This document shows positions 1-7,408 of a stretch of 32,861 bases of DNA, one piece after another. The notes under the pieces were generated by a model. It had not been told where the DNA came from, searched no databases, and worked only from the letters and a program-made list of their open reading frames with translations. How positions within the stretch are numbered: the first letter of the stretch is position 1; each line of letters starts with the position of its first letter. Location: assembly GCA_030536685.1 (NCBI GenBank), contig JAUNPP010000019.1, positions 1-32,861 on the forward strand. Reading direction: 5' to 3'. Source of the stretch: Lachnospiraceae bacterium (GTDB lineage Bacteria > Bacillota > Clostridia > Lachnospirales > Lachnospiraceae). Made by a program: the position numbers and the translations under genes.

Positions 1-1
1 T

Positions 2-41
2 GCCTTTACTTTCTGATAAACGCCTTTACTTTTCGGCAAAT
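2..41. repeat. 20-bp tandem duplication over the transketolase stop
   Basis: Two adjacent 20-nt copies (2-21 and 22-41) match at about 15 of 20 positions. Copy 2-21 is almost identical to the in-frame 3' end of the paralogue at 9030-9049 but lies in a different frame here. It supplies the stop codon at 6-8. Confidence 0.7.
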
Positions 42-950
42 CCCTTCTGCATCCAAGCCATACTTATGAATCAGCTTCTGTGCAGGGCCTGATTCGCCAA
101 ATACATCATTGACGCCGATTTTCAGTACCGGCGTGGGGATATTTTCAGAAAGCACATCGCATACTGCGCTGCCGAGACCTCCGATTACGGAGTCTTCTTC
201 TACGGTTACAACCTTGCCTGTTTTCTTAGCGGCTGCAATGATCAGTTCCGCATCGATCGGTTTGATCGTATGAATATTGATCACTTCTGCGCTGATACCG
301 TCTTTGGCCAGCATTTCTGCTGCCAGCAGCGATTCGCTCACTTCAAGACCGGTAGCGATGATCGATACATCCGTACCTTCCTTTAACACAATTCCCCTGC
401 CGATTTCAAATTGATAACCGGGTCTGTCATTGATGACAGGAACCGGAAGCCGGCCAAAGCGTAAGTACACGGGGCCATCATGAAGATATGCTGCTTCTAC
501 CGCCGCTTTTGCTTCAATATCATCAGAAGGATTTAAAATAATCATTCCGGGAATTGTCCGCATCAAAGCGAGATCTTCATTGCACTGATGAGTCGCTCCG
601 TCTTCTCCAACTGAAATCCCTGCATGCGTCGCTCCGATCTTTACATTCAGATGCGGATAGCCGATGGAATTACGAACCTGCTCAAAAGCTCTTCCTGCTG
701 CAAACATGGCAAATGTGCTGGCAAACGGAACCTTACCTGTTGTAGAAAGTCCTGCTGCAATCCCCATCATATTACATTCTGCAATTCCGCAGTCGATATG
801 TCTTTCGGGAAATGCTTTCAGGAAAGTTCCTGTTTTTGTAGCTCCTGCAAGATCTGCATCCAAAACGACCAGATTTTCATATTTTCTGCCCAGCTCTGCC
901 AAAGCATTGCCATAGCTTTCTCTGGTTGCAATCTTTTTTACTTCTGACAT
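6..950 (-). CDS. Transketolase, C-terminal subunit (copy 1)
   Basis: This is the pyrimidine-binding and C-terminal half of a split transketolase (314 aa), which pairs with the N-terminal subunit just upstream to move two-carbon units between sugar phosphates. The catalytic Glu of transketolases is E58 in CGIAECNMMG, and the cofactor-facing stretch GATHAGISVGEDGATHQ is intact. The N-subunit stop overlaps this start by 13 bases, which suggests translational coupling. It is the last visible gene of the ROK-controlled operon. The C-terminus differs from copy 2 because a 20-bp tandem duplication at 2-41 brings in a stop in another frame, giving an IRK ending in place of the single final Met. The transketolase-family call is firm; the exact substrate is not, since split transketolases also act on apulose-4-phosphate in apiose pathways. 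Confidence 0.92.
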   Translation of the reverse strand: MSEVKKIATRESYGNALAELGRKYENLVVLDADLAGATKTGTFLKAFPERHIDCGIAECNMMGIAAGLSTTGKVPFASTFAMFAAGRAFEQVRNSIGYPHLNVKIGATHAGISVGEDGATHQCNEDLALMRTIPGMIILNPSDDIEAKAAVEAAYLHDGPVYLRFGRLPVPVINDRPGYQFEIGRGIVLKEGTDVSIIATGLEVSESLLAAEMLAKDGISAEVINIHTIKPIDAELIIAAAKKTGKVVTVEEDSVIGGLGSAVCDVLSENIPTPVLKIGVNDVFGESGPAQKLIHKYGLDAEGICRKVKAFIRK

Positions 951-1777
951 AACGCTTCACCTGCCTTTTTCAATTCTTCCATAGCAATAGCATACTCTTC
1001 ATCATTTGGAGCCTTTCCATGCCAGCCTGCATTATTTTCCATAAAAGAAATGCCTTTTCCTTTTACGGTTTTCATAATAATGGCAGTTGGCTTTCCTGTA
1101 TTCTGTCTGGCTTTTTCAAAGGCTGCTTCCAGCTGAACAAAGTTGTTTCCATCGTCTACATTGATAACATAAAAGTTAAATGCTCTGAATTTCTCATCAA
1201 TTGGATAAGGAGAACATACATCTTCAATTTTTCCATCAATTTGAAGTCCATTATTGTCCACAATCACGGTGAGATTATCCAGTTTACGATGCCCTGCAAA
1301 CATAGCGGCCTCCCACACCTGACCTTCCTGAATTTCTCCATCGCCAAGCAGCGTATATACACGGTAAGGATCTCCACTTAATTTTGCCGACAAAGCCATT
1401 CCGACTGCAGCTGAGATTCCCTGTCCGAGGGAACCGCTTGACATATCCACTCCGGGAATATGCTTCATATCCGGATGTCCCTGAAGGTAGGAACCCAGAT
1501 GACGCAGTGTTTTCAAATCCTCTACCGGAAAATATCCTCTGTTCGCCAAAGCTGCGTACAGCCCCGGCGCTGTATGTCCTTTTGACAAAACGAAACGATC
1601 ACGATCAGGATCATTTGGATTTTCGGGGTCAATCTTCATTTCTTTAAAATAAAGATAGGTAAATAATTCTGCTGCCGATAAAGATCCGCCCGGATGTCCG
1701 GCCTTTGCCGCATGAACCGCCGTGATAATTCCTTTCCGCACTTCATTAGCAGCCTGTTTTAATCTTAAATTTTCCAT
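938..1777 (-). CDS. Transketolase, N-terminal subunit (copy 1)
   Basis: This is the thiamine-diphosphate-binding half of a split transketolase (279 aa from the chosen start). It shows SKGHTAPG near residue 66, and the Mg/ThDP motif runs from GDGE at 145-148 to the NN pair at 175-176. The start was set at 1777, the Met of MENLRLK, because a GGAG box lies six bases upstream. An upstream in-frame ATG at 1816 would add 13 residues that do not resemble the family and has no good ribosome site. The gene follows the transaldolase and overlaps the C-terminal subunit gene. With those partners it forms the non-oxidative pentose phosphate branch of the ROK-controlled operon. Confidence 0.92.
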   Translation of the reverse strand: MENLRLKQAANEVRKGIITAVHAAKAGHPGGSLSAAELFTYLYFKEMKIDPENPNDPDRDRFVLSKGHTAPGLYAALANRGYFPVEDLKTLRHLGSYLQGHPDMKHIPGVDMSSGSLGQGISAAVGMALSAKLSGDPYRVYTLLGDGEIQEGQVWEAAMFAGHRKLDNLTVIVDNNGLQIDGKIEDVCSPYPIDEKFRAFNFYVINVDDGNNFVQLEAAFEKARQNTGKPTAIIMKTVKGKGISFMENNAGWHGKAPNDEEYAIAMEELKKAGEALCQK

Positions 1778-1850
1778 AAAAATCTCCATTCCGCCATCAA
1801 GCACGGCGTAAATCATAAGAAAAGTTTTTTATACTAACTTCCACCTGTTA

Positions 1851-2507
1851 TCAGTCACCGAATACAGCCTTATAGTCTGCCTGAAATTTTGCAATTCCCG
1901 CATCTGTAAGCGGATGTTTTGTCATCTGCTCAATTACAGAATAGGGTACTGTGGCAATATCTGCGCCTGCCAGTGCACAATCTGTCACATGAATCGGATT
2001 TCTCACGCTCGCCGCAATAATCTCTGTTTGAATCCCTGCTGCTTCAAATATCTCGACGATCTCACGAATCAGATCAACACCTCTCACACTGATATCATCC
2101 AGACGTCCCAAAAACGGTGATACATATGCTGCACCTGCTCTCGCTGCAAGTAATGCCTGATTCGCCGTAAAGATTAAGGTAACATTGGTTTTAATTCCTT
2201 CTTCTGCCAACACTTTACATGCTTTTAAGCCTTCCACTGTCATGGGGATCTTAACGATCATATTTTTATGAAGAGCTGCTATCTCCCTTCCCTCACGGAT
2301 CATGCCCTCCGCATCTGTTGTGGTTGCTTTGACTTCTCCGCTGATCGGGCCATCTACAACCGCAGCAATCTCTTTTAATACTTCTTCCTGGCTTTTTCCG
2401 CCTTCCTTTGCAATCAGGGAAGGATTTGTGGTTACTCCACAGATCACACCCATTTCATTTGCCTTTTTAATATCATCGATTTTTGCTGTATCTACAAAAA
2501 ATTTCAT
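1851..2507 (-). CDS. Transaldolase, short TalC/MipB type
   Basis: This is a class I aldolase of the small transaldolase/fructose-6-phosphate aldolase family (218 aa, normal length). It moves a dihydroxyacetone unit between sugar phosphates. The Schiff-base lysine is K86 in MIVKIPMT, and the N-terminal MKFFVDTA is typical. Two positions separate true transaldolases from fructose-6-phosphate aldolases: here they are E58 (Gln in E. coli FSA) and F132 in SPFLGR (Tyr131 in FSA). Both point to transaldolase. The gene lies between the HAD gene (20-bp gap) and the transketolase pair (73-bp gap), consistent with one transcript. Assignment by residues is inference from known E. coli TalB/FSA work. Confidence 0.9.
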   Translation of the reverse strand: MKFFVDTAKIDDIKKANEMGVICGVTTNPSLIAKEGGKSQEEVLKEIAAVVDGPISGEVKATTTDAEGMIREGREIAALHKNMIVKIPMTVEGLKACKVLAEEGIKTNVTLIFTANQALLAARAGAAYVSPFLGRLDDISVRGVDLIREIVEIFEAAGIQTEIIAASVRNPIHVTDCALAGADIATVPYSVIEQMTKHPLTDAGIAKFQADYKAVFGD

Positions 2508-2527
2508 ATCCTTTGCCTCCGTTTTCC

Positions 2528-3184
2528 TTATCCGAGTACACCCTGCTCCAGGTCAGTTTTTACCTGCAGAAGACTTTTATAAATGTTATTACAAAGAGGT
2601 ACTATTTCCGGTACAGGCTCTATCAGATCCGGAATCATAACCGTAACACAGCCAGCCGCATGTCCTGCTCTGATGCCATTTTCACTGTCCTCAAATACAT
2701 AACATTCCTCCGGTTTGCACCCGATTTTCTCTGCAGCATACAGAAAAATATCCGGCGCAGGCTTTCCCTGTCTGACTTCCTGTCCGCTTACAATTTCATC
2801 AAAATAATCAATAATATTACTTTTTTTCAGATTAGCCTGAATCTGCTGTATGGCGCTGCTGCTTGCTACTGCCATGCGAACACCCTCTCTATGAAAATAC
2901 TGCAGCAACTCATGCACTCCCGCTTTCAGAGGTACTTCTGTTTCCAGCTTTTTTCTAATGCACTCCATACACTCGTTCATGATAGGAGCTCCATCTGAAA
3001 CATGATAATATTTTTCAATAACAGCACACATATGCGCGCCGCTTGTCCCTGAAATTGCCTTCGTAAATCCATCTGCAAGCTTCACATGATACTTATCGGC
3101 AAGTTCATGCCATGTTTCCTGATAGATCCGCTCTGTATCAAAAAGCAGTCCATCCATATCAAAAATCGCACCCTTACACGTCAT
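2528..3184 (-). CDS. HAD-superfamily phosphatase or beta-phosphoglucomutase-like protein
   Basis: This is a 218-aa subclass I HAD hydrolase. The nucleophile and acid/base are D9 and D11 in [11 protein letters not shown], the motif II serine is S108 in VASSS, the motif III lysine is K141 in GKPAPDIF, and the acidic motif IV contains D166 in FEDSENG. A helical cap occupies residues about 18-85. This subgroup includes beta-phosphoglucomutases and small sugar-phosphate phosphatases. The sequence alone does not decide between them. In this operon it could dephosphorylate a dead-end pentose phosphate or act as a mutase. Its ribosome site (GAAAGGTG) lies inside a duplicated copy of the preceding transporter gene's 3' end. 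Confidence 0.85.
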   Translation of the reverse strand: MTCKGAIFDMDGLLFDTERIYQETWHELADKYHVKLADGFTKAISGTSGAHMCAVIEKYYHVSDGAPIMNECMECIRKKLETEVPLKAGVHELLQYFHREGVRMAVASSSAIQQIQANLKKSNIIDYFDEIVSGQEVRQGKPAPDIFLYAAEKIGCKPEECYVFEDSENGIRAGHAAGCVTVMIPDLIEPVPEIVPLCNNIYKSLLQVKTDLEQGVLG

Positions 3185-3188
3185 CGGT

Positions 3189-3242
3189 CATCACCTTTCT
3201 GCTGCCATCATTTTTCTGTTACATCATTTTTCCGCTGCCATT
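3189..3242. repeat. Duplicated 3' end of the transporter gene
   Basis: A 21-nt segment at 3222-3242, containing the last codons and TGA stop of the transporter gene, recurs at 3189-3209 with 17 of 21 matches (period 33). The second copy encodes a similar MAAE-Arg-stop and provides the ribosome binding site of the HAD gene. Confidence 0.7.
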
Positions 3243-4561
3243 ACCCGTCTTCTTGCTTCCAGCTCGGTTGTCATTTCTCCTCTGATTGCATCGAGCTTAT
3301 AGAAATATGTAAGAACCGCAATTGCTATGCATAAAACGATCGGAATCCAGATAAAGCAGACTTCGATATAGGAAAGCGCTTTTGCCGTCTGTTCTGCATT
3401 TGCCACATAACCGCCGTTTTTAAGAAATACGCCAATTACAAAGCTGGTCAGACCCATTCCGCCTTTTACAAAAAATCCCTGAAAAGCTGCAATCAGCCCT
3501 GCGACGCTTGCATTCTTTTTATACTCTGAGTAATCAATTACATCCGGCTGCATAGCAAATGTGAGTCCGAAAATACCATAAATTCCAAGACCTGTAATCA
3601 CCAGACCTGTTAACAGACAGAATGCAGAGCTTCTTCCAACATAAATCAGCAGATCACCTGCTATATATAATGCAATACTGAAAAACATCAGATTCTTTTT
3701 GCTGAATTTTTTCTCCAGCGCAGGAAGAGCTAAAAGCATCGGAAGTCCGGAAAGAATTCCCAGAAGTCCTACTAAAGAAAGCCAGTCTGATCTTCCCAGA
3801 TTATATTTGAAATAGTAAATTACAGTGGTGCTTCTTACTACATAAAGTGAAAAATAAAACAGATTCAGTAAGAACAAAATCCACGCCTGGCCAGTCAGTC
3901 CCTTGAAATTCTCCTTCAAAGAAGTGTGTTCCTGAGAAACTGTAGACGGAACAACCTCTTTTGTGCTTGCAAAGGTGACAAAAAAGATCAGCATCGCAGC
4001 AATTCCATAAATTGTCATCGTAATCAGATAGCCCCTTGCTTCATTTCCCTGTCCGAAAAATTCCACTAAAGGCGCAGTGATGGACATTACGATTGCAGTA
4101 CCGATCATAGCGCAGACCATTCTTGTCGATACCAGAACATTTCTTTCATGAATATCGGAGGTCAGTCTCGGAACGATCGTATTTAACGGAATATTTACAA
4201 CGGTATATGCTGTACAGAGGAGGCAGTAAGTTACATATGCCCATACAAGCTTTCCGCCGCTGCTAAGATCCGGAATAAAGAAGGTCATAAAAGTAAATAA
4301 CGCAAAAGGTACCGCACCGAGCAGAAAGTACGGTCTGCCCTGTCCCCATTTGGTATGTGTTTTATCTACAATTAATCCCATTCCGGTATCCGTCATCGCA
4401 TCAATAAATTTTGTGACCAGCATCATAGTTCCGGCAGCTGCAGCTGTAATTCCGAATACGTCCGTGTAAAAAACCATAAGGTAGGAAGCCATCGTGCTAA
4501 AAACAAGATTACATCCCAGATCTCCGATACCATAACCTACGCGTTTTCCCCATTTTTTCAT
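3224..4561 (-). CDS. GPH-family sugar:cation symporter (MFS fold)
   Basis: This is a 445-aa polytopic membrane protein with about 12 hydrophobic segments. The N-terminus carries GYGIGDLGCNLVF and a loop with DTGMGLIVDKTHTKWGQGRPY. Both are typical of the glycoside-pentoside-hexuronide cation symporters (melibiose and xyloside transporter family). It probably imports the substrate of this operon, a sugar, glycoside or polyol, with Na+ or H+. The start has an AAGGGG ribosome site eight bases upstream. It lies 14 bp downstream of the kinase gene. The stop codon region is tandemly duplicated. Family membership is clear; substrate is unknown. Confidence 0.9.
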   Translation of the reverse strand: MKKWGKRVGYGIGDLGCNLVFSTMASYLMVFYTDVFGITAAAAGTMMLVTKFIDAMTDTGMGLIVDKTHTKWGQGRPYFLLGAVPFALFTFMTFFIPDLSSGGKLVWAYVTYCLLCTAYTVVNIPLNTIVPRLTSDIHERNVLVSTRMVCAMIGTAIVMSITAPLVEFFGQGNEARGYLITMTIYGIAAMLIFFVTFASTKEVVPSTVSQEHTSLKENFKGLTGQAWILFLLNLFYFSLYVVRSTTVIYYFKYNLGRSDWLSLVGLLGILSGLPMLLALPALEKKFSKKNLMFFSIALYIAGDLLIYVGRSSAFCLLTGLVITGLGIYGIFGLTFAMQPDVIDYSEYKKNASVAGLIAAFQGFFVKGGMGLTSFVIGVFLKNGGYVANAEQTAKALSYIEVCFIWIPIVLCIAIAVLTYFYKLDAIRGEMTTELEARRRVMAAEK

Positions 4562-4575
4562 AATTTATCCCCTTT

Positions 4576-6252
4576 TTACCAATTCATATGTTCAATTGCT
4601 GCTTTTTCAACTGCAAGACCTGCCTCATAACGCTCCATAAAGGTTTTAAAGCCTTCTATATCTTCCTTCTGAGGTTCTATCGTCTCACCTGATAATTCTG
4701 CAAAAATTCTTTCTTCCAGGTATTCTTCCAGTTTCTCGCCTTCTCTTCGGTCAGCAAGATATGCCGCCAGCACCGCAATTCCCCATGCACCGCCTTCGCT
4801 TGCTGTGTCCATCACGGTAACCGGAGCTTCCACTGCTGCCGCCAGATAGCGCTGTCCGACACCTTTTGTTTTGAAGAAACCGCCATGTCCCATAATGCGC
4901 TCAACCTTCACCTGCTCCTTCTTCATCAGAATATCCAGACCCATTTTTACAGCGCCAAGCGACGTATACAGATGAACTCTCATAAAATTAGCAAGGTTAA
5001 ATTTACTCTCCGGTGTACGCAGAAAAACAAGACGTCCTTCATTAATAAAAGTAATATTTTCTCCGGAATAATATCCATAGGCCAGGAGTCCTCCGCAGTC
5101 TTCATCGCCCTGTAAAGAATTGGTATATAATTTTTCAAACAGCTCCCCTGTATCTTTTTTCATTCCCATCAGTTCTGCAAACTGACCAAACAGAGAAACC
5201 CATGCGTTCAAATCAGAGGTTCCGTTGTTGGCATGTGACATTGCGCAGGGAAAACCTGTTGGTGTCGTCACCATGTCGATTTCACGGTAAAGTCCTTCCA
5301 GCTGCTTTTCCAGAACGATCATGGCAAACGTACTTGTTCCGGCAGAAACGTTTCCTGTTCTCGGTGCAACGGAGTTTGTTGCTACCATACCTGTTCCGGC
5401 GTCTCCTTCCGGAGGACAAAGGGGGATTCCCGCCTGCAGATTACCGGTTTCATCCAGAAATGCTGCGCCTTCTGCTGTCAGCTCGCCTGCCGCATCACCT
5501 GCAACAAGAACCTTCGGAAAAATATCTTCTATTTTCCATGTATATCCATACTTTTCAATCAGAGTATTGAATTTTTCTATCATATGGGCATCGTAATCAT
5601 GTGTATCGGAATCAATCGGAAACATACCCGCCGCATCACCTATACCAATCACTTTGCGACCAGTCAGCTTCCAGTGGATATAACCGCTTAATGTTGAAAC
5701 ATAATCGAGTTTCTTTACATGAGCTTCTCCATCCAGTATCCTCTGATATAAATGAGCGACAGTCCAGCGAAGCGGGATATTAAAATGGAAAAGCTCCGTT
5801 AATTCATCTGCTGCCTGCTGAGTGTTTGTATTTCTCCATGTCTGAAAAGGTGCAATCTGTCTGCCTTCACGGTCGAGAGCCATATATCCATGCATCATAG
5901 CGCTAACTCCGATAGAAGCGATATTCCGAATAACGATACCGTATTTTTCTTCCACGTTTTTTCGTAAAGAGCTGTAGCAGCTGCGTAATCCTGCGTGAAT
6001 TTCTTCCAGACTGTATGTCCAGATATTATCAACCAGAGAATTTTCCCAATCATGAATCCCCACTGCCAGAACATTGCCTTTAAAGTCAACGAGCACACCT
6101 TTAATTCTGGTAGAACCCAGCTCGATTCCAAGCGCAGTTTTTCCGGTTTCAATCAGTTCCTTTACGTTCATTATTTTCTTTGTCTTTTCTGTATTCTCTG
6201 CTTTTTCTGCTTTCTCTGTATTCTCTGTCTTTATTGTTTCCTCTGTTCTCAT
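4576..6252 (-). CDS. FGGY-family carbohydrate kinase (xylulokinase/ribulokinase-like)
   Basis: This is a 558-aa sugar kinase with both actin-like domains. The N-terminal phosphate motif is GIELGSTRIKG near residue 42, with Glu where most FGGY kinases have Asp. GDAGTGMVA and GNVSAGTSTFAM lie in the middle of the protein. The closest type I recall is the roughly 530-aa kinase of Bacteroides and Lachnospiraceae pentose operons, some of which phosphorylate ribulose. The first 27 residues are a low-complexity Glu/Lys/Thr run that the family lacks. A family-like start would be Met28 (position 6171), but it has no clear ribosome site, whereas 6252 has GAGG just upstream. The likely role is to phosphorylate a ketopentose made by the adjacent dehydrogenase. 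Confidence 0.85.
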   Translation of the reverse strand: MRTEETIKTENTEKAEKAENTEKTKKIMNVKELIETGKTALGIELGSTRIKGVLVDFKGNVLAVGIHDWENSLVDNIWTYSLEEIHAGLRSCYSSLRKNVEEKYGIVIRNIASIGVSAMMHGYMALDREGRQIAPFQTWRNTNTQQAADELTELFHFNIPLRWTVAHLYQRILDGEAHVKKLDYVSTLSGYIHWKLTGRKVIGIGDAAGMFPIDSDTHDYDAHMIEKFNTLIEKYGYTWKIEDIFPKVLVAGDAAGELTAEGAAFLDETGNLQAGIPLCPPEGDAGTGMVATNSVAPRTGNVSAGTSTFAMIVLEKQLEGLYREIDMVTTPTGFPCAMSHANNGTSDLNAWVSLFGQFAELMGMKKDTGELFEKLYTNSLQGDEDCGGLLAYGYYSGENITFINEGRLVFLRTPESKFNLANFMRVHLYTSLGAVKMGLDILMKKEQVKVERIMGHGGFFKTKGVGQRYLAAAVEAPVTVMDTASEGGAWGIAVLAAYLADRREGEKLEEYLEERIFAELSGETIEPQKEDIEGFKTFMERYEAGLAVEKAAIEHMNW

Positions 6253-6271
6253 ATTTCCTCTGCTTTCCTTA

Positions 6272-6377
6272 GAGCCTGTCAGCCCCTATATCGTACATTG
6301 TCCGATAATTCCCTGGAGCCTGTCAGACCCCATATTGTACATTGTCCGATAAATTACTGACAACTTATCGGACAATG
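6272..6377. repeat. Direct repeat pair plus 13-bp inverted copy in the SDR-kinase spacer
   Basis: Two 37-nt copies (6272-6308 and 6316-6352) differ at three positions. The last 13 bases of each (6296-6308, 6340-6352) are the exact reverse complement of 6365-6377, so the transcript can form alternative 13-bp hairpins. This sits between two genes of the same operon. It could stabilise, process or attenuate the mRNA; no T-run follows on the minus strand. Confidence 0.75.
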
Positions 6378-6403
6378 CGGTTTAATAAAACATTTTCGTT
6401 ATT

Positions 6404-7180
6404 TTAGAAACAGGTAAATGCACCATCAATGATGAAATCGGAACCTGTTGTAAATGAGCTGGTATCGCCTGCCAGATATACGCAGATTGCTTCCAGTTCT
6501 TCCGGTTTACCCATTCTTCCCATCGGCGCCATTGCATTCCATTTTTCGATCAGAGGAATCAGTGTGGGAGAATTTAAAGTCAGCTCTGTTCCGATATATC
6601 CCGGGCTGATGCTGTTAACACGAACATTGCGCTTTGCCCACTCGATTGCCAGAGATTTTGTAAGCTGGATCACACCTGCTTTGGAAGCATTGTACGCACA
6701 CTGAGGCTGAGGCACATTTACAATATGTGCTGACATGGAAGCAGTATTGATAATAGAACCACCGCCATTTTCCAGCATGTACTTGCCGGCAGCAATATCT
6801 GTAAGGAAAATTCCGTTCAGATTAATGTTGATTACTTTGTACCACTGTTCATAAGTCATCTCTTCTGCAGGAACATTCAGACAGATACCTGCATTATTGT
6901 GGCAGAAATCAAGACCGCCCAGTTCTTCCACTACCTGCTTCACCATTGCATCCACCTGCTCTTTGTCCGTGCAGTCTGTTTTGATTGCGATGATTTTTCT
7001 TCCTGTTTTCTCTGCAAGCTCTCTGGCTGTTTTTTCAGCCTCTGCAAAATCCAGATCTACAATCGCCACATCTGCGCCCGCTTCAGCAAATGCTGTAGCT
7101 GTTGCTTTTCCAATACCTCTTGCTGCTCCTGTTACGAATCCTTTTTTTCCGTCCAGTCTCATTTTTTCAATAATTCCCAT
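6404..7180 (-). CDS. Short-chain dehydrogenase/reductase, polyol/ketose type
   Basis: This is a 258-aa classical SDR. The nucleotide site is TGAARGIG at 17-24, NNAG lies at 95-98, and the catalytic residues are S148, Y163 and K167 (YNASK). D42 after the second strand suggests NAD(H) preference. The loop HIVNVPQPQ between Ser and Tyr is two residues longer than usual and resembles the sorbose reductase/arabitol dehydrogenase group, so a sugar alcohol-ketose interconversion is likely. It is the first gene of the operon, has an AAGGAG ribosome site, and is preceded by a well-formed promoter in the divergent region with the ROK regulator. Confidence 0.88.
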   Translation of the reverse strand: MGIIEKMRLDGKKGFVTGAARGIGKATATAFAEAGADVAIVDLDFAEAEKTARELAEKTGRKIIAIKTDCTDKEQVDAMVKQVVEELGGLDFCHNNAGICLNVPAEEMTYEQWYKVININLNGIFLTDIAAGKYMLENGGGSIINTASMSAHIVNVPQPQCAYNASKAGVIQLTKSLAIEWAKRNVRVNSISPGYIGTELTLNSPTLIPLIEKWNAMAPMGRMGKPEELEAICVYLAGDTSSFTTGSDFIIDGAFTCF

Positions 7181-7208
7181 GATTCTCTCCTTTTCTTTTT
7201 TGTCATGT

Positions 7209-7223
7209 CATTTTGTAAAATGA
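7209..7223. promoter_or_regulatory. Candidate ROK operator, SDR side
   Basis: The near-palindrome CATTTTGTAAAATGA lies just downstream of the SDR promoter -10 box. Related TTTTACAAA words recur on the other side of the divergent region at 7355-7363 and 7368-7376. Its position inside the early transcribed region suits repression. Confidence 0.5.
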
Positions 7224-7242
7224 TTTATCAAATTGCATTTAC

Positions 7243-7271
7243 ATAATAACCTTTTTCTTTCAATTCGTCAA
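7243..7271 (-). promoter_or_regulatory. Sigma-70 type promoter of the SDR operon
   Basis: On the minus strand, TTGACG (7266-7271) and TATTAT (7243-7248) are separated by exactly 17 bases, and the SDR start codon lies about 60 bases downstream. Confidence 0.7.
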
Positions 7272-7344
7272 TCTGTAAAATTATCTAAATTTAAATTCCA
7301 AAAATTATAAGATTTTCCTAATGGATTCCGATTTTTGGATATGA

Positions 7345-7376
7345 TATAATTAAATTTTACAAAATGGTTTTACAAA
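7345..7376 (+). promoter_or_regulatory. ROK gene -10 box and paired TTTTACAAA sites
   Basis: A perfect TATAAT (7345-7350) precedes the ROK gene by about 60 bases; the -35 is weak. Two direct TTTTACAAA copies (7355-7363, 7368-7376; spacing 13) follow immediately, consistent with autoregulation. Confidence 0.5.
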
Positions 7377-7408
7377 TTTCAAAAAACATCGATTGAAGGA
7401 CTTGCATT

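Noticed and set aside
1778..1816. Longer start for the first transketolase N-subunit
   Set aside because: The extra 13 residues are absent from the family and the GGAG box sits before the inner ATG.
1851..2507. Fructose-6-phosphate aldolase instead of transaldolase
   Set aside because: Glu and Phe occupy the positions where FSA has Gln and Tyr.
6074..6360. Small plus-strand hydrophobic frames opposite the kinase N-terminus
   Set aside because: Their Phe/Ser/Val-rich repeats are the complement of the kinase's Glu/Lys repeat and lack ribosome sites.
6272..6377. CRISPR-like repeats
   Set aside because: Only two direct copies with a 7-base spacer and no cas genes are present.
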